Origin: Candidatus Avelusimicrobium bubulum
GTDB lineage: Bacteria > Elusimicrobiota > Elusimicrobia > Elusimicrobiales > Elusimicrobiaceae
Direction of reading: 5' to 3'
DNA: 64,000 nucleotides
Assembly: GCA_902798835.1 (NCBI GenBank)
Contig: CADBYN010000004.1
Span: forward strand, 1-64,000
Positions 25,401 through 33,096 of this stretch are shown in pieces (positions within the stretch are counted from its first letter, which is position 1; each line of letters begins with the position of its first letter). Position numbers and translations under genes: made by a program. The notes beneath the pieces are model-generated. The model worked only from the letters and a program-made list of their open reading frames with translations, ran no database searches and was not told the origin of the DNA.

Positions 25401-26566
25401 TCCCACCCGGTGCAGAAATTAAGTTGTGCATTCGTCTCCGCCCCGTTAAAAACAAAAATTACACAATCACTATGACCTGGCCCGGTACAACATCCTTGAT
25501 AAGTAGTTGAGGAAACCCCTGGGTTACATGATGCAACCTGGTAGGAATATAACTGGTTCTTTTCTTTGGCAGCTGCATACGTTGTTGACGTGGACCAACA
25601 TTTTGATGGTTCCGTAGCACCCGTCAAGCTGACAGTACATGTACCACTTGTACTTCTTGTAGCACATGTACCACTCTTTGAAGAACCCGTACAAATCCAA
25701 ATATTCCAATTTTCGCTCACCGTTGTATACAACCGACATGTAGCAGCGCCATCCGGACTACAAGTGTACGTCCCGTCTCCTGTTACTGTACATGTTACCG
25801 TTCCTACAGCATCTGTTCCATTACAAATCCAGTGAGCGCCCACACATTCGGCTACTTGTGTATTTGAACCGGATGTCGAATCTCTTCCAGCGTTGGAACA
25901 GCGATAAGAACCACAGGTATATCTGCTAGGATCGCTAACATCTTGTGCCGGGTACACATCGATGGAACGAATGGTAGGGGTTTCATCCGGGTTTTTGGGG
26001 TTTTTGCCGTTGTAGTATTTAAAAATATCAAACGTAATGCGCTGCAAGGGGAACGCAATAGAATACGTAGATTGGCCTACGGGCAAGTTACTGCACGCAT
26101 ACGACGCGCACAACCCCAAACAATGGTTAGGGTAGGCGTTGGCAGTAGTCGGCGCGGGGTAAGGTTGGTCGTACTCAATGAGGCCCGAGCTCACCCACGG
26201 GTCATTTTGCGTTGCATTGGAACTAGGATTGACCTGAGAATACGGAGACACAATAAAACTACGGTCATCCGTTTCCGTACTTCCAGTATCGGTGTCAGCA
26301 GCAGGCCAAGGCAATAGCTTTCCGTTTGTCGCAGTCGCTTCTGATATAAAGCCGTTACAATATAACGCTCTATCCTGGGCAGAAGTGGAGCCGTCCGTAT
26401 CTGTATCAGCTTTATAGCCGTTTGTATAATATACCGCAGTACCGATGGTGTTGACCGTTTGGGCGAAAAGCGGCGCGCACAGCGCTACAAATAAGATTGT
26501 TAAAATGGACGTTTTTACCGTCTGAGGTTTACAAAAAGTATGAAGTAAATGTTGAAGTTTTGTCAT
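22409..26566 (-). CDS. Giant secreted protein with FlgD-Ig-like repeats and Cys-rich insert
   Basis: About 1385 residues from the ATG giving MTKLQHLLHTFCK; this start puts a signal peptide (SILTILFVALCAPLFAQ) near the N-terminus and has AGGG 12 nt upstream. Several FlgD-Ig-like units are visible by their WDG motifs: SWDGRHDEGFLLPAGNYIAS, QRWDGTCQAKDASGNP, LTWDGRDDQGRMVYPGTYMF and EEWDALYFYNPTPDAG. Residues about 220-420 are an extremely Cys/Ser/Thr-rich insert (about 20 cysteines) with more A+T-rich codons than its surroundings. It ends out of frame (RHRPYR) while the repeat continues in the next frame (21394..22473). As first gene of the Tad operon and neighbour of a PorV-like protein, it may be a surface adhesin or tip protein; that is inference. 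Confidence 0.85.
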   Translation of the reverse strand: MTKLQHLLHTFCKPQTVKTSILTILFVALCAPLFAQTVNTIGTAVYYTNGYKADTDTDGSTSAQDRALYCNGFISEATATNGKLLPWPAADTDTGSTETDDRSFIVSPYSQVNPSSNATQNDPWVSSGLIEYDQPYPAPTTANAYPNHCLGLCASYACSNLPVGQSTYSIAFPLQRITFDIFKYYNGKNPKNPDETPTIRSIDVYPAQDVSDPSRYTCGSYRCSNAGRDSTSGSNTQVAECVGAHWICNGTDAVGTVTCTVTGDGTYTCSPDGAATCRLYTTVSENWNIWICTGSSKSGTCATRSTSGTCTVSLTGATEPSKCWSTSTTYAAAKEKNQLYSYQVASCNPGVSSTTYQGCCTGPGHSDCVIFVFNGAETNAQLNFCTGWDGFYEIAGEFGKSNGQFGYRATTYTNVPSDGLIADRIEIQETGVYPGHNGATQIPIQIDVTNVHTVRSTPSLVGTITPVSAQPYTFTYRLSKDADVRIAIFDASTADNASYAYGVVPGTGNSTNEASFAAGGDYTAATGVIVRTLVDWQPRTGEGMKGTDKDTQISDFDSWDGRHDEGFLLPAGNYIASIQAKSQDEWPGIDFSRAVTRQVSLDPLKLTDVQVTGLNKKSTAYATISYVPTEPSTVYWEVYTPGTTFTGPNGVSEVLTDSSKPTGTGPTISTNATDFTGSLVYRSVEQKSGRMNYTQRWDGTCQAKDASGNPTNCVRSYAVGEKMANGQIATATNRSETYAYGAPMPDGNYVYVLWAEIPYNGKYVNAIGSADGKSPKFTAQATCSGDGKEINNQCFTGVKTLKYTVGTLELERGLVGITMQPASYATLGSSPTAYGLDPYIFKYSLDRDAQVIATVENTAGVIVKHLTLQEGEPNVAAQLNTLTWDGRDDQGRMVYPGTYMFRVKAKDAMFPAMSNEAIEVFPVDMYRVVDVSTTDVYGDSNAKATISYHLSKTMNAQVNIYNKDVVIPHYNSTTGEYNDAHVTGVYQAKKTGLESLAVSQTFTPAQDGIAFAAVSPADLEVGVSQVQLVNGMYRNTWTAVAEHDIYGNRDLNDDLTNLNQDPADDPENLPEGHHYHNNEPFSNKYTIYLKQEVLDVPSTSLAAWPPRVCDRETDGAVFTRVGGEPCTAAGQSCYVDPAKVNQTQTACIYVNDKNFTNYPANAGEASSGVVDVRLQPIHTFDRSSLRIGDDGIVMEEWDALYFYNPTPDAGRHTEEEINKCKGSKEKANCPYEMVPDGQYPFFISARSNEPFNRYYYDKLRDANTTFGSGHTYTISGEPFRRGEEYGKENNIDVQQEDYLYASDKVVHKINVTRGPVYFLDGSVAVFPNAPQLFNASSTTLHFIPPYEINFSISRAAQVEVAIVALEDHMCSRNPQDLLGRHRPYR

Positions 26567-26735
26567 TTCGTTTTTAGTCCCTTGCAAGGTTTTATTTACT
26601 ACCATTGTAGTAAATTTCACGTATAAAAACTACATACAAACCGCGCTTTGTTTTTATTCAAAACAAACCGCAGTTTACGACATTTTTTTCTGCGTAGAAC
26701 TGCCTAAAATTTCTAGGCGGGAACTACACTCCTAA

Positions 26736-26764
26736 ATTTTCGCAAGTTTTAAGAGAAATGTCAA
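26736..26764 (-). promoter_or_regulatory. Promoter of the Tad operon
   Basis: Minus strand: TTGACA (26764-26759), 17-nt spacer ending TGC, then GAAAAT (26741-26736), so a consensus -35 with an extended -10 (TGC). The transcript would have a leader of about 165 nt with a GCCTA...TAGGC hairpin (near 26701-26717) and an inverted pair TTTGTTTT/AAAACAAA-like around 26645-26668. Together with the terminator of the gene behind it, this fills the 290-bp gap 26567-26856. Confidence 0.7.
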
Positions 26765-26794
26765 TACTTTTTTTAGAGATAAATTCCGAGGGGG

Positions 26795-26834
26795 AAAAAA
26801 GCACTTAATCCCACAACTTTTTTAAGGGCTTTTT
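26795..26834 (-). terminator. Terminator after the diguanylate cyclase gene
   Basis: On the minus strand AAAAAGC-C-CTTAA pairs with TTAAG-T-GCTTTTTT around a 13-nt loop, with one mismatch and a T-run. It lies 23 bp past the stop at 26857 and closes the 12-kb operon that starts at 38741. Confidence 0.7.
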
Positions 26835-26856
26835 ACACATGATTTCCGTCGGAGAG

Positions 26857-28368
26857 TTATTCTTTTTTGTAATCGGCAGTCTGGTCGACCACTTCGCGAT
26901 ACGCAGCAAAGTGCCCGCGGCCGTTTTTCTTAACTACGTAGAGTGCCTTGTCGGCTTTTTCCAACAGGTCTTCGGACGAAGAAGCATCCGTGGGGAAAGA
27001 GGCAATCCCTTGGCTGATGGAAATGTGAATTTCTTCGCCGTTGGTGTACTTGGTGGGCAGCGTAATGGCATTGATGCGGTCTTGCAAACGCTTAGCAATA
27101 ATTTTGGATTCATCACTATTGGTGCTGGGCAGCATAATGACCATTTCATCCCCCCCAAAACGGCACGGCACATCCGTTTGGCGCAAGCTGGTGCGAATAA
27201 TACGGCTCACTTCCTGCAAGGCCCAGTCCCCAATCTGGTGGCCGTAGTTGTCGTTGATTTGTTTGAAAAAATCAATGTCCAAAATCAGTAGCGATAACGT
27301 TAAATTAAACCGTTTGGCGCGGTACATTTCTTCGGCAAATTTTTCGTTGAAATAACGGCGCACCGGCAAGCGCGTCAGTTCGTCATAGTTGGAAAGTTCC
27401 TGCACGCGCTCAAACAAGCGCGCGTTATCGATCGACAACGCCATTTGCGAAGCAAATTGCTGCAGCGAAATAAAATCCAAATAGCCAATTCTTCGGCGGG
27501 AAAGCACATTATCAAACGCCAAAAAACCTACTTTACTGCGCTGCACTTTTAAGGGAATATAAATAACGCTGCGCGTGGAACGATACGTAGCTTCTGCATC
27601 AAATACTTCTTTCAAAAGGGATTGTTCCTGCTCGCCGATTTCTTCTTGCGTTTGACGCGTCACTTGCCCGGAAATATCCACGCAAAGCGCGCTCTTAATG
27701 CGCCGCGCATAGGCATCGGTTAAATACAAACGCACCCGGTCAAAGCGGAAATATTTTTGCACCCCTTGCAAAATAATCTCCAAGCCGTCTTCCAGGCGCA
27801 GCGAAGAAGCAAACACCGTCGACAAATCATTGAGCGCGGTGGAAACATTTAAGCGTTGGTTTTTGGCTTGGTCAATTTCCGTGTTGCGCAAATTGTGTGA
27901 AATTTCTTGCCCCAGTGCCTTGATCAGTTCCTTTTCTTGCGAAGTAAATCCGCGGCGTTTATTAAACCGCTCCAAGCGCAGCACGCCTACTTTGTCTTGC
28001 ATGTAGTTGTACACTTCGCCGTTTTTTAAACCCATGCTGGGGCGCTGCCACTTGAGCAGTACATAAATAGCGGGATAACTTAAATCTTCCGTTTCGGTAA
28101 TACCCTCTTGCAAGAGTTTGCGCAAAAAATTAGACTCGCCTATCACGGAAATATCTTCTTGTTTGTCCATGCAGTATTCTTTTTTGCACATCATGCGCAG
28201 CGACAAGATAGCACGCTCTTGCTGCCAGTCAAAAAAGTAAATGCGATCGAGCTTAAATAAATTGCGTAAAACAGGCAGCGCGCTTTCCAATAGTTCGCGT
28301 TTGTTTTGAAACGCCTGGTTTAGCTGCTTATGAAATTTATAAAGGGTATACGATTTCTTATCAAACAT
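26857..28368 (-). CDS. GAF-GGDEF diguanylate cyclase
   Basis: 503 residues, no membrane segment. One or two GAF-like sensor domains (about 20-160 and 175-320; the second is clearer, with VRLYLTD and YIPLKVQRSKVGFLAFDN) precede a GGDEF domain (about 325-490). The active-site loop is FGGDEM at 404-409, an accepted variant of GGDEF. An RxxD inhibitory site (Arg396-Asp399) stands five residues before it. The metal-binding Asp lies in LILDIDFFKQINDNYGH. It should make cyclic di-GMP from two GTP. The ATG is 2 bp behind the stop of a solute-binding-like protein that lacks a signal peptide, so that protein may be its sensory partner. Confidence 0.92.
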   Translation of the reverse strand: MFDKKSYTLYKFHKQLNQAFQNKRELLESALPVLRNLFKLDRIYFFDWQQERAILSLRMMCKKEYCMDKQEDISVIGESNFLRKLLQEGITETEDLSYPAIYVLLKWQRPSMGLKNGEVYNYMQDKVGVLRLERFNKRRGFTSQEKELIKALGQEISHNLRNTEIDQAKNQRLNVSTALNDLSTVFASSLRLEDGLEIILQGVQKYFRFDRVRLYLTDAYARRIKSALCVDISGQVTRQTQEEIGEQEQSLLKEVFDAEATYRSTRSVIYIPLKVQRSKVGFLAFDNVLSRRRIGYLDFISLQQFASQMALSIDNARLFERVQELSNYDELTRLPVRRYFNEKFAEEMYRAKRFNLTLSLLILDIDFFKQINDNYGHQIGDWALQEVSRIIRTSLRQTDVPCRFGGDEMVIMLPSTNSDESKIIAKRLQDRINAITLPTKYTNGEEIHISISQGIASFPTDASSSEDLLEKADKALYVVKKNGRGHFAAYREVVDQTADYKKE

Positions 28369-28370
28369 AA

Positions 28371-29576
28371 TTAACTCTCATAAATAGAAAGCAAATATTC
28401 TATTTCTTTAGCGGCCAAGTCCAATTCCCGATCTAACGACGCTTGTGTAAAACGTCCCTCTACAATTTGCGTAGCACACACCGCCAAAATACGTTTTAAA
28501 ATTTCCATGATTGTACCCATAATTGTAATATTGGGTAACGTTTGCGCGGCAGTTAAAATTTTACCATACACATGCAAGCGCCGGCTGGAAGAAAGCATAA
28601 AAAGCTCCAAAGCCTCGTCGAACGCAGGGAAAACTTCCAAGAGTTTTGCATAATGCACTTGAATTTCCGGCCGGGCGCAAAATTTAATAAAGGCAAGCGC
28701 TTCTTTTTTATGTTGCGAGTGCACATTAATAAATAGGTTCATGCCGGACATGTACGCCGTGGGTGTATCTCCCGTGGACGGAACAGGCACCGTATGTACC
28801 TGGGTACCGCGCCGCGCGTCAAAAGTGCTAAGCCCTAACTTGCGCGAGAGCATCAAACTTGCTTTGCCCGAAACCATCGTTCCTAACGAGCCGCGTTCGC
28901 GCAAAATCGGCATAAAGTTGTTAAGCGCCAAGTTGATATAATCGCGCAAACCGTCTTTGAACGCTTGGCTGGCAACGGAAGTCTTTTTCAAGTCCTGCGT
29001 GAGCAAATCTGCCCCTCTTCCCCACACACACGGCAAGGCGCTGCGTATGGAAAGCGAGCCACGCCAATCCCCGTTTTGCACAGGGTAATAGCCGGGAACA
29101 TCTTTAAATTGCTCGCGAAGTGCGGCGCAAATGTTGAGCAAACCCTCCCAAGTAGAAAGGTCCTTTTCCGGGTTATTAGTTACTAATTTTAAGTGATCTA
29201 CACGATAATGAAGCCCGCTTATATCAAACCACCACGGATAGGAATAGATATCTTTCGTACCGGGTTTATAACAATGATTTTTCAGCGGCGTCAAACATGT
29301 AGAGAGTGAGAGCCCGGGATCTAACTGAGATAAGTTTTCAGCCACGCCCTCACGCACGAGTAGCGCTGTCCAATAGTGTGGAATTTGAATTAAATCGGGG
29401 ATTTCTTCTTCGTGCGTGGGGTTTTTGATCGTAAACATCCGCCGCCAAAGCACGTTGCGCGTAAACACACGCACAGATATGGGAATATTGGGGTTTTCTT
29501 TCTTAAACAAAGTTAAGAAAGACGCGTATGTTTCTTTGGTTTGGTCCCCGGCATCGGGCATGGTCCATAAAATCAT
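28371..29576 (-). CDS. Solute-binding-protein-like protein without signal peptide
   Basis: 401 residues with the layout of family 1 ABC sugar-binding proteins: an opening strand (MILWTMPDAGDQTKETYASF), then IPDLIQIPHYWTALLVREGV, an aromatic hinge YSYPWWFDISGLHYRVDHLK, GKASLMLS, and a C-terminal EALAFIKFCARPEIQVHYAK. Such proteins normally carry a signal peptide or lipobox. This one starts directly with the first beta strand, and a strong AAGGAG site 7 nt before the ATG fixes the start. It should therefore stay in the cytoplasm. No permease or ATPase gene is nearby. Its stop is 2 bp from the GGDEF gene, which suggests a cytosolic ligand sensor for that enzyme. A mis-targeted remnant of a transporter is the alternative. 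Confidence 0.85.
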   Translation of the reverse strand: MILWTMPDAGDQTKETYASFLTLFKKENPNIPISVRVFTRNVLWRRMFTIKNPTHEEEIPDLIQIPHYWTALLVREGVAENLSQLDPGLSLSTCLTPLKNHCYKPGTKDIYSYPWWFDISGLHYRVDHLKLVTNNPEKDLSTWEGLLNICAALREQFKDVPGYYPVQNGDWRGSLSIRSALPCVWGRGADLLTQDLKKTSVASQAFKDGLRDYINLALNNFMPILRERGSLGTMVSGKASLMLSRKLGLSTFDARRGTQVHTVPVPSTGDTPTAYMSGMNLFINVHSQHKKEALAFIKFCARPEIQVHYAKLLEVFPAFDEALELFMLSSSRRLHVYGKILTAAQTLPNITIMGTIMEILKRILAVCATQIVEGRFTQASLDRELDLAAKEIEYLLSIYES

Positions 29577-29593
29577 TTCCTACTCCTTACACA

Positions 29594-30427
29594 CTACCAA
29601 CTGCGCACTTTCATATTGGGATCTATATCCACGTTGGCCTTAAATGGTTTTCCTGTTTGTTGGGCATATTCTAACTTTTTATATGCCGCCAATGCAATCA
29701 TAGCTGCATTATCGGAAGACAATTTGCGCTCTACAAAGTATACTGTTTTTCCTTGTGCTTGTGCACCTGCTTGCATACGCTCGCGCAGCAAACTGTTCGC
29801 GGCAACTCCACCACCGACTGCAATATAGTTTACCTTATATTTCTTAGCGGCAAGCAACGTTTTAGTGACCAAGGTATCCACCATTGCTTCTTCAAAGCTG
29901 GCGCATACGTCGGGCACAGAAATCGTTTGATGATCACGCAAATAATAACTCACGGCCGTTTTAATACCGCTAAACGAAAATTCCCACGTACCCGGCAAGA
30001 GCGGCCGCGGGAATGCAATGGCATCGCGATGTCCTTTTAAGGCTTGGGCTGATACTTGCGGACCTCCCGGATACGGGAGCCCCAACAATTTTGCTACTTT
30101 ATCAAACGCTTCGCCGGCGGCATCATCGCGCGTTTTGCCCAGCACCTTATATTGCCCGTAATTTTTTACATACCAAAGCTCGGTGTGCCCGCCCGATACC
30201 ACCAACGCCACGAGCGGAAATTGCAAGCGGTTTTTGACTTCGCCGCCTTCAAAATCACATGCAAAAATATGTCCTTCCAAATGGTTTACGCCCACCAGCG
30301 GCACTTGCTTGTACGCCGCTAAAGTTTCGGCGGCTACACGCCCCACCATCAACCCGCCAGGCAAGCCCGGCCCACTGGCAAACGCCACACAATCAATGTC
30401 TCTTGGCAGCGTGTGCCCGGCTGGCAA
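29594..30427 (-). CDS. tsaD: TsaD, C-terminal piece (split gene)
   Basis: About 277 residues covering most of TsaD, the Kae1/Gcp-type ATPase that makes the t6A37 tRNA modification together with TsaB, TsaC and TsaE. Metal-binding HxxxH ([10 protein letters not shown]), the ASKHA blocks [31 protein letters not shown] and [14 protein letters not shown], and the closing SSDNAAMIA are all present. The frame is +1 to the N-terminal piece (30393..30575). Comparison with normal TsaD suggests that about 50 bp between ELASRAH and the DIDCVA strand are missing. tsaD is usually essential, so an assembly error is a serious possibility. Confidence 0.9.
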   Translation of the reverse strand: MPAGHTLPRDIDCVAFASGPGLPGGLMVGRVAAETLAAYKQVPLVGVNHLEGHIFACDFEGGEVKNRLQFPLVALVVSGGHTELWYVKNYGQYKVLGKTRDDAAGEAFDKVAKLLGLPYPGGPQVSAQALKGHRDAIAFPRPLLPGTWEFSFSGIKTAVSYYLRDHQTISVPDVCASFEEAMVDTLVTKTLLAAKKYKVNYIAVGGGVAANSLLRERMQAGAQAQGKTVYFVERKLSSDNAAMIALAAYKKLEYAQQTGKPFKANVDIDPNMKVRSW

Positions 30428-30575
30428 GTTCCGGCACTACGCCATGATATTTTTTATGTTCCTCTATTTGGGAATAAATCACGTTACTCAAAAGCTTCTT
30501 CCCGTCTTGCAACACGGCAGCGGAAGTTTCATCACAGGTAGATTCAATTCCTAGAATAGTAAACGTTTGTTTCAT
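30393..30575 (-). CDS. tsaD: TsaD, N-terminal piece (split gene)
   Basis: Sixty residues starting [20 protein letters not shown], the nucleotide-binding opening of TsaD, and reaching the conserved [12 protein letters not shown], where the frame is lost (AAKRH, stop). The remaining protein reads on in the +1 frame from about 30427. The ATG is 3 bp after the ctpA stop. The break falls where GCCAGCCGGGCACAC can be read as ASRAH in one frame and PAGHT in the other, as would result from a deletion between similar short sequences. Confidence 0.88.
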   Translation of the reverse strand: MKQTFTILGIESTCDETSAAVLQDGKKLLSNVIYSQIEEHKKYHGVVPELASRAHAAKRH

Positions 30576-30577
30576 AA

Positions 30578-31942
30578 TTATTTCGCGGCTTTATCGTCTT
30601 TCTTAGTTTCCGATTTTCCTTCTTTTTTAGCTTTGCGCTCTTGTGCGGCTTTTTCGGCCTTGGCCTTGGCCTCTTCCAGCGTAATTTTGCCTGTTAAAAT
30701 TTCCACGGCTTGATCCAATACGGGATCTTTCACCTTAAATTCCGGTTGTTTAGTGGCTTTGCCCGGAGTATAGATGATATCGCTATATTGCATAAACACT
30801 TTGGCTTCGTCTTCCGGGGCGAACTCCACTTCCACATCCGGGAAAATTCCCCCCTCGTCGGCTTTGGTTTTATCGCGGTAGTTGCGTTGAATAAGTTTAC
30901 CCGATGGCGTGTAATACTTTGCAATGGTCAAGCGCAGCCCGGCTCCTCCGGATAAAGGCATTACTTGTTGCACACTGGCTTTACCGAACGAACGTTGCCC
31001 CACAATAATAGCACGGTGGTTATCTTGCAGCGCACCGGAAACAATTTCGCTGGCACTAGCAGACCCCTGGTTAATAAGTACTGCCATGGGAATATCGGGG
31101 TATAACGGGTCTCCGTCTGTTTTGAATTCTTGGTAATACTCCGGCTTGCGGCCTTTCGTATACACAATCATCTCGCCATCTGGCAAGAATAGTTTAGAAA
31201 TATCTACCGCCCCGTTGAGTAAGCCGCCGGGGTTAAAGCGCAGGTCCAATACCAATGCTTTCATCCCTTGCTTAGTTAAATCTGCCAGCGCTTTTTGGAC
31301 TTCTTCGCTGCTATGGCCGGAGAAATCAACCAGATACACATACCCCACGTGGTCAGGCAACATACGATGATAAACTACTTCGGGAACGATGATGGCACGT
31401 TTGAGGGTAATATCCGGAATTTTTTCATATTCCCCCGCTTCATTTTTGCGGCTTAATGTAAGTTTTACTTTGCTGCCGGCTTTGCCGCGCATAAGGGAAA
31501 CGGCTTCGTCAAGTTTCATATCCGTCACGTCTTTATCATCCACAAACAAGATGCGGTCTTGCGGCATGATACCGGCTTTGAAGGCAGGGGTTCCGGGCAT
31601 AGGGGTCATTACCGTAATAAAACCGTCTACTTTTTGAAGACGAATTCCCAAACCGCCGAACTCGCCCTTGGTATCATTTTTAAGTTCTTTGTAATCTTTG
31701 GGCTCTAAGTAAGAGGAAAAATCGTCCAGTTCTTCCACCACTCCTTTAATGGCACCGGATACCAGCTGGTCGGTATCGGTAACTTCCACATAGTTTTCTT
31801 TTACAAATTCCAACACGTCCACAAGGGTACGTAATTTTTTGAGGCTGCCGTCCACCGCCCCATAGGCATACGGAAACAAGGTTCCCACAAAAAATAATAC
31901 TGCCGACCAAGCTACAATTTTATTTAATTTAGTTGTTTTCAT
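30578..31942 (-). CDS. ctpA: CtpA-like C-terminal processing protease (S41)
   Basis: 454 residues: signal/anchor segment (about 10-28), an N-terminal helical domain, a PDZ domain (about 95-165, [20 protein letters not shown]), and the S41 protease domain. The catalytic dyad is Ser296 in [13 protein letters not shown] and Lys321 in RSFGKASVQ. These periplasmic proteases trim or degrade proteins by their C-termini, and in several bacteria control murein hydrolases. The gene lies 8 bp after an EnvC-like murein-hydrolase activator, which fits that role. The last 35 residues are a Lys/Ala/Glu-rich tail ([20 protein letters not shown]) without homology to the family core. Confidence 0.93.
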   Translation of the reverse strand: MKTTKLNKIVAWSAVLFFVGTLFPYAYGAVDGSLKKLRTLVDVLEFVKENYVEVTDTDQLVSGAIKGVVEELDDFSSYLEPKDYKELKNDTKGEFGGLGIRLQKVDGFITVMTPMPGTPAFKAGIMPQDRILFVDDKDVTDMKLDEAVSLMRGKAGSKVKLTLSRKNEAGEYEKIPDITLKRAIIVPEVVYHRMLPDHVGYVYLVDFSGHSSEEVQKALADLTKQGMKALVLDLRFNPGGLLNGAVDISKLFLPDGEMIVYTKGRKPEYYQEFKTDGDPLYPDIPMAVLINQGSASASEIVSGALQDNHRAIIVGQRSFGKASVQQVMPLSGGAGLRLTIAKYYTPSGKLIQRNYRDKTKADEGGIFPDVEVEFAPEDEAKVFMQYSDIIYTPGKATKQPEFKVKDPVLDQAVEILTGKITLEEAKAKAEKAAQERKAKKEGKSETKKDDKAAK

Positions 31943-31950
31943 AATTCCCC

Positions 31951-33096
31951 TTATTTAAGCCAATCTGTTGGATCTACCGCCGTAGTTCCCTGGCGAATTT
32001 CAAAGTAAACAGCGCTCTGCCCCGTACCGGAAGAAGCTTGGGTATCTCTGCCTACGGTACCCACTATTCCTTGCGTTTCAACTTTGCTACCTACGGACAC
32101 GCGAATTTCTTTTAAAAATCCGTAGATGGTAAAAAATCCTTTGGCGTGATCGATAATTACTACATTGCCATAAGACCTAAACGGCCCCGCGTAAATCACG
32201 CTTCCGGCGGCACTGGCTTTTACGGCAGTTCCCGTGGAGGCGGCAATTTTAATACCATCTCTAAAAATCCACGTATTCAAATCGGAGCGATATTCCTTAC
32301 CGAACTGGCTAATCACTTTGCCTTGCACCGGCCAGGGCAACGAATGCGGCGGCACATTAATTTTAGGGCCTGAAGATTTAGTAGAAGTATTTTTCTTGGC
32401 GGCCTCTTTACGTTTACGCTCGAAATTAGCCAATAAATTATTCAATTCCGAGGCAGATTTATTGAGCTCATTAATTTCTTTGCGCACGCTATCCACTTTG
32501 CGTTTGGTAACGTCTAGATCTTGTTGTTTCTTTTGGAACGACTGAGAAATAACGGCCTGTTCTTTTTTAAGTTTACTGCTTTGCGCTTGCAAGGTTTTAT
32601 TGCGTGCGGTAAAAGCATCAAAACGTTCTTTGGCTTCCTGGTTTTCATTTTGAAGGGCCACCGCAAACGAAGCCTTATGCGTAAGCATACGGTCCACAAA
32701 AATATCCAATTCTGTTTGGTCTTGTGCGCAAACGTCACAAGTCGGTTGCATATAGTAATTTTTCATTTCTTCCCACACAACCCCTTTCCACATGGGCATA
32801 CTGCGCTCCAAAGCGGTGCGTTTATCTTCGATAGAAATTAAATTTTGCTCAATCATCGAAATATCCATTTCCACTTTATTTTTCATTTTCTCAGCTTGCG
32901 CCTGTTGATTTTGCAAAGCGGAAATTTCTTTAGAAATTTTCTTTTCTTGTTCGCGATATTTTCTCAGTTCTGCTTCTTTTTTTTGCGTTTGATTTTTTAA
33001 TTTAGCTAATTCTTGTTTGCGATCGGCCGCTTCATCTGCCCACGCAGAGGAAGTGCACACACACGCTACAAAAAAGAGTCCTAAAATTTTTGCCAT
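31951..33096 (-). CDS. EnvC-like murein hydrolase activator
   Basis: 381 residues: signal peptide (ending SAWA), about 200 residues of coiled coil (two long blocks rich in Lys, Glu and Gln), and a LytM/M23 domain at the C-terminus. The zinc ligands of active M23 peptidases are replaced: FRDGIKI stands for HxGxD and TIYGFL for HLS/HxH. The domain is thus probably non-catalytic, as in EnvC, which activates amidases at the division site under control of FtsEX. The gene overlaps the 3' end of ftsX by 16 nt, which supports this pairing. Two cysteines at CDVC in the coiled part are unusual. Confidence 0.88.
   Translation of the reverse strand: MAKILGLFFVACVCTSSAWADEAADRKQELAKLKNQTQKKEAELRKYREQEKKISKEISALQNQQAQAEKMKNKVEMDISMIEQNLISIEDKRTALERSMPMWKGVVWEEMKNYYMQPTCDVCAQDQTELDIFVDRMLTHKASFAVALQNENQEAKERFDAFTARNKTLQAQSSKLKKEQAVISQSFQKKQQDLDVTKRKVDSVRKEINELNKSASELNNLLANFERKRKEAAKKNTSTKSSGPKINVPPHSLPWPVQGKVISQFGKEYRSDLNTWIFRDGIKIAASTGTAVKASAAGSVIYAGPFRSYGNVVIIDHAKGFFTIYGFLKEIRVSVGSKVETQGIVGTVGRDTQASSGTGQSAVYFEIRQGTTAVDPTDWLK

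Noticed and set aside
26567-26620. GTG start of the giant protein 18 codons upstream
   Set aside because: It would place the signal peptide too far inside; the ATG at 26566 is preferred.
28371-29576. Ordinary sugar ABC transporter operon
   Set aside because: No permease or ATPase gene and no signal peptide.
31951-33096. Active M23 endopeptidase
   Set aside because: Both zinc-ligand motifs are replaced (FRDGIKI, TIYGFL).
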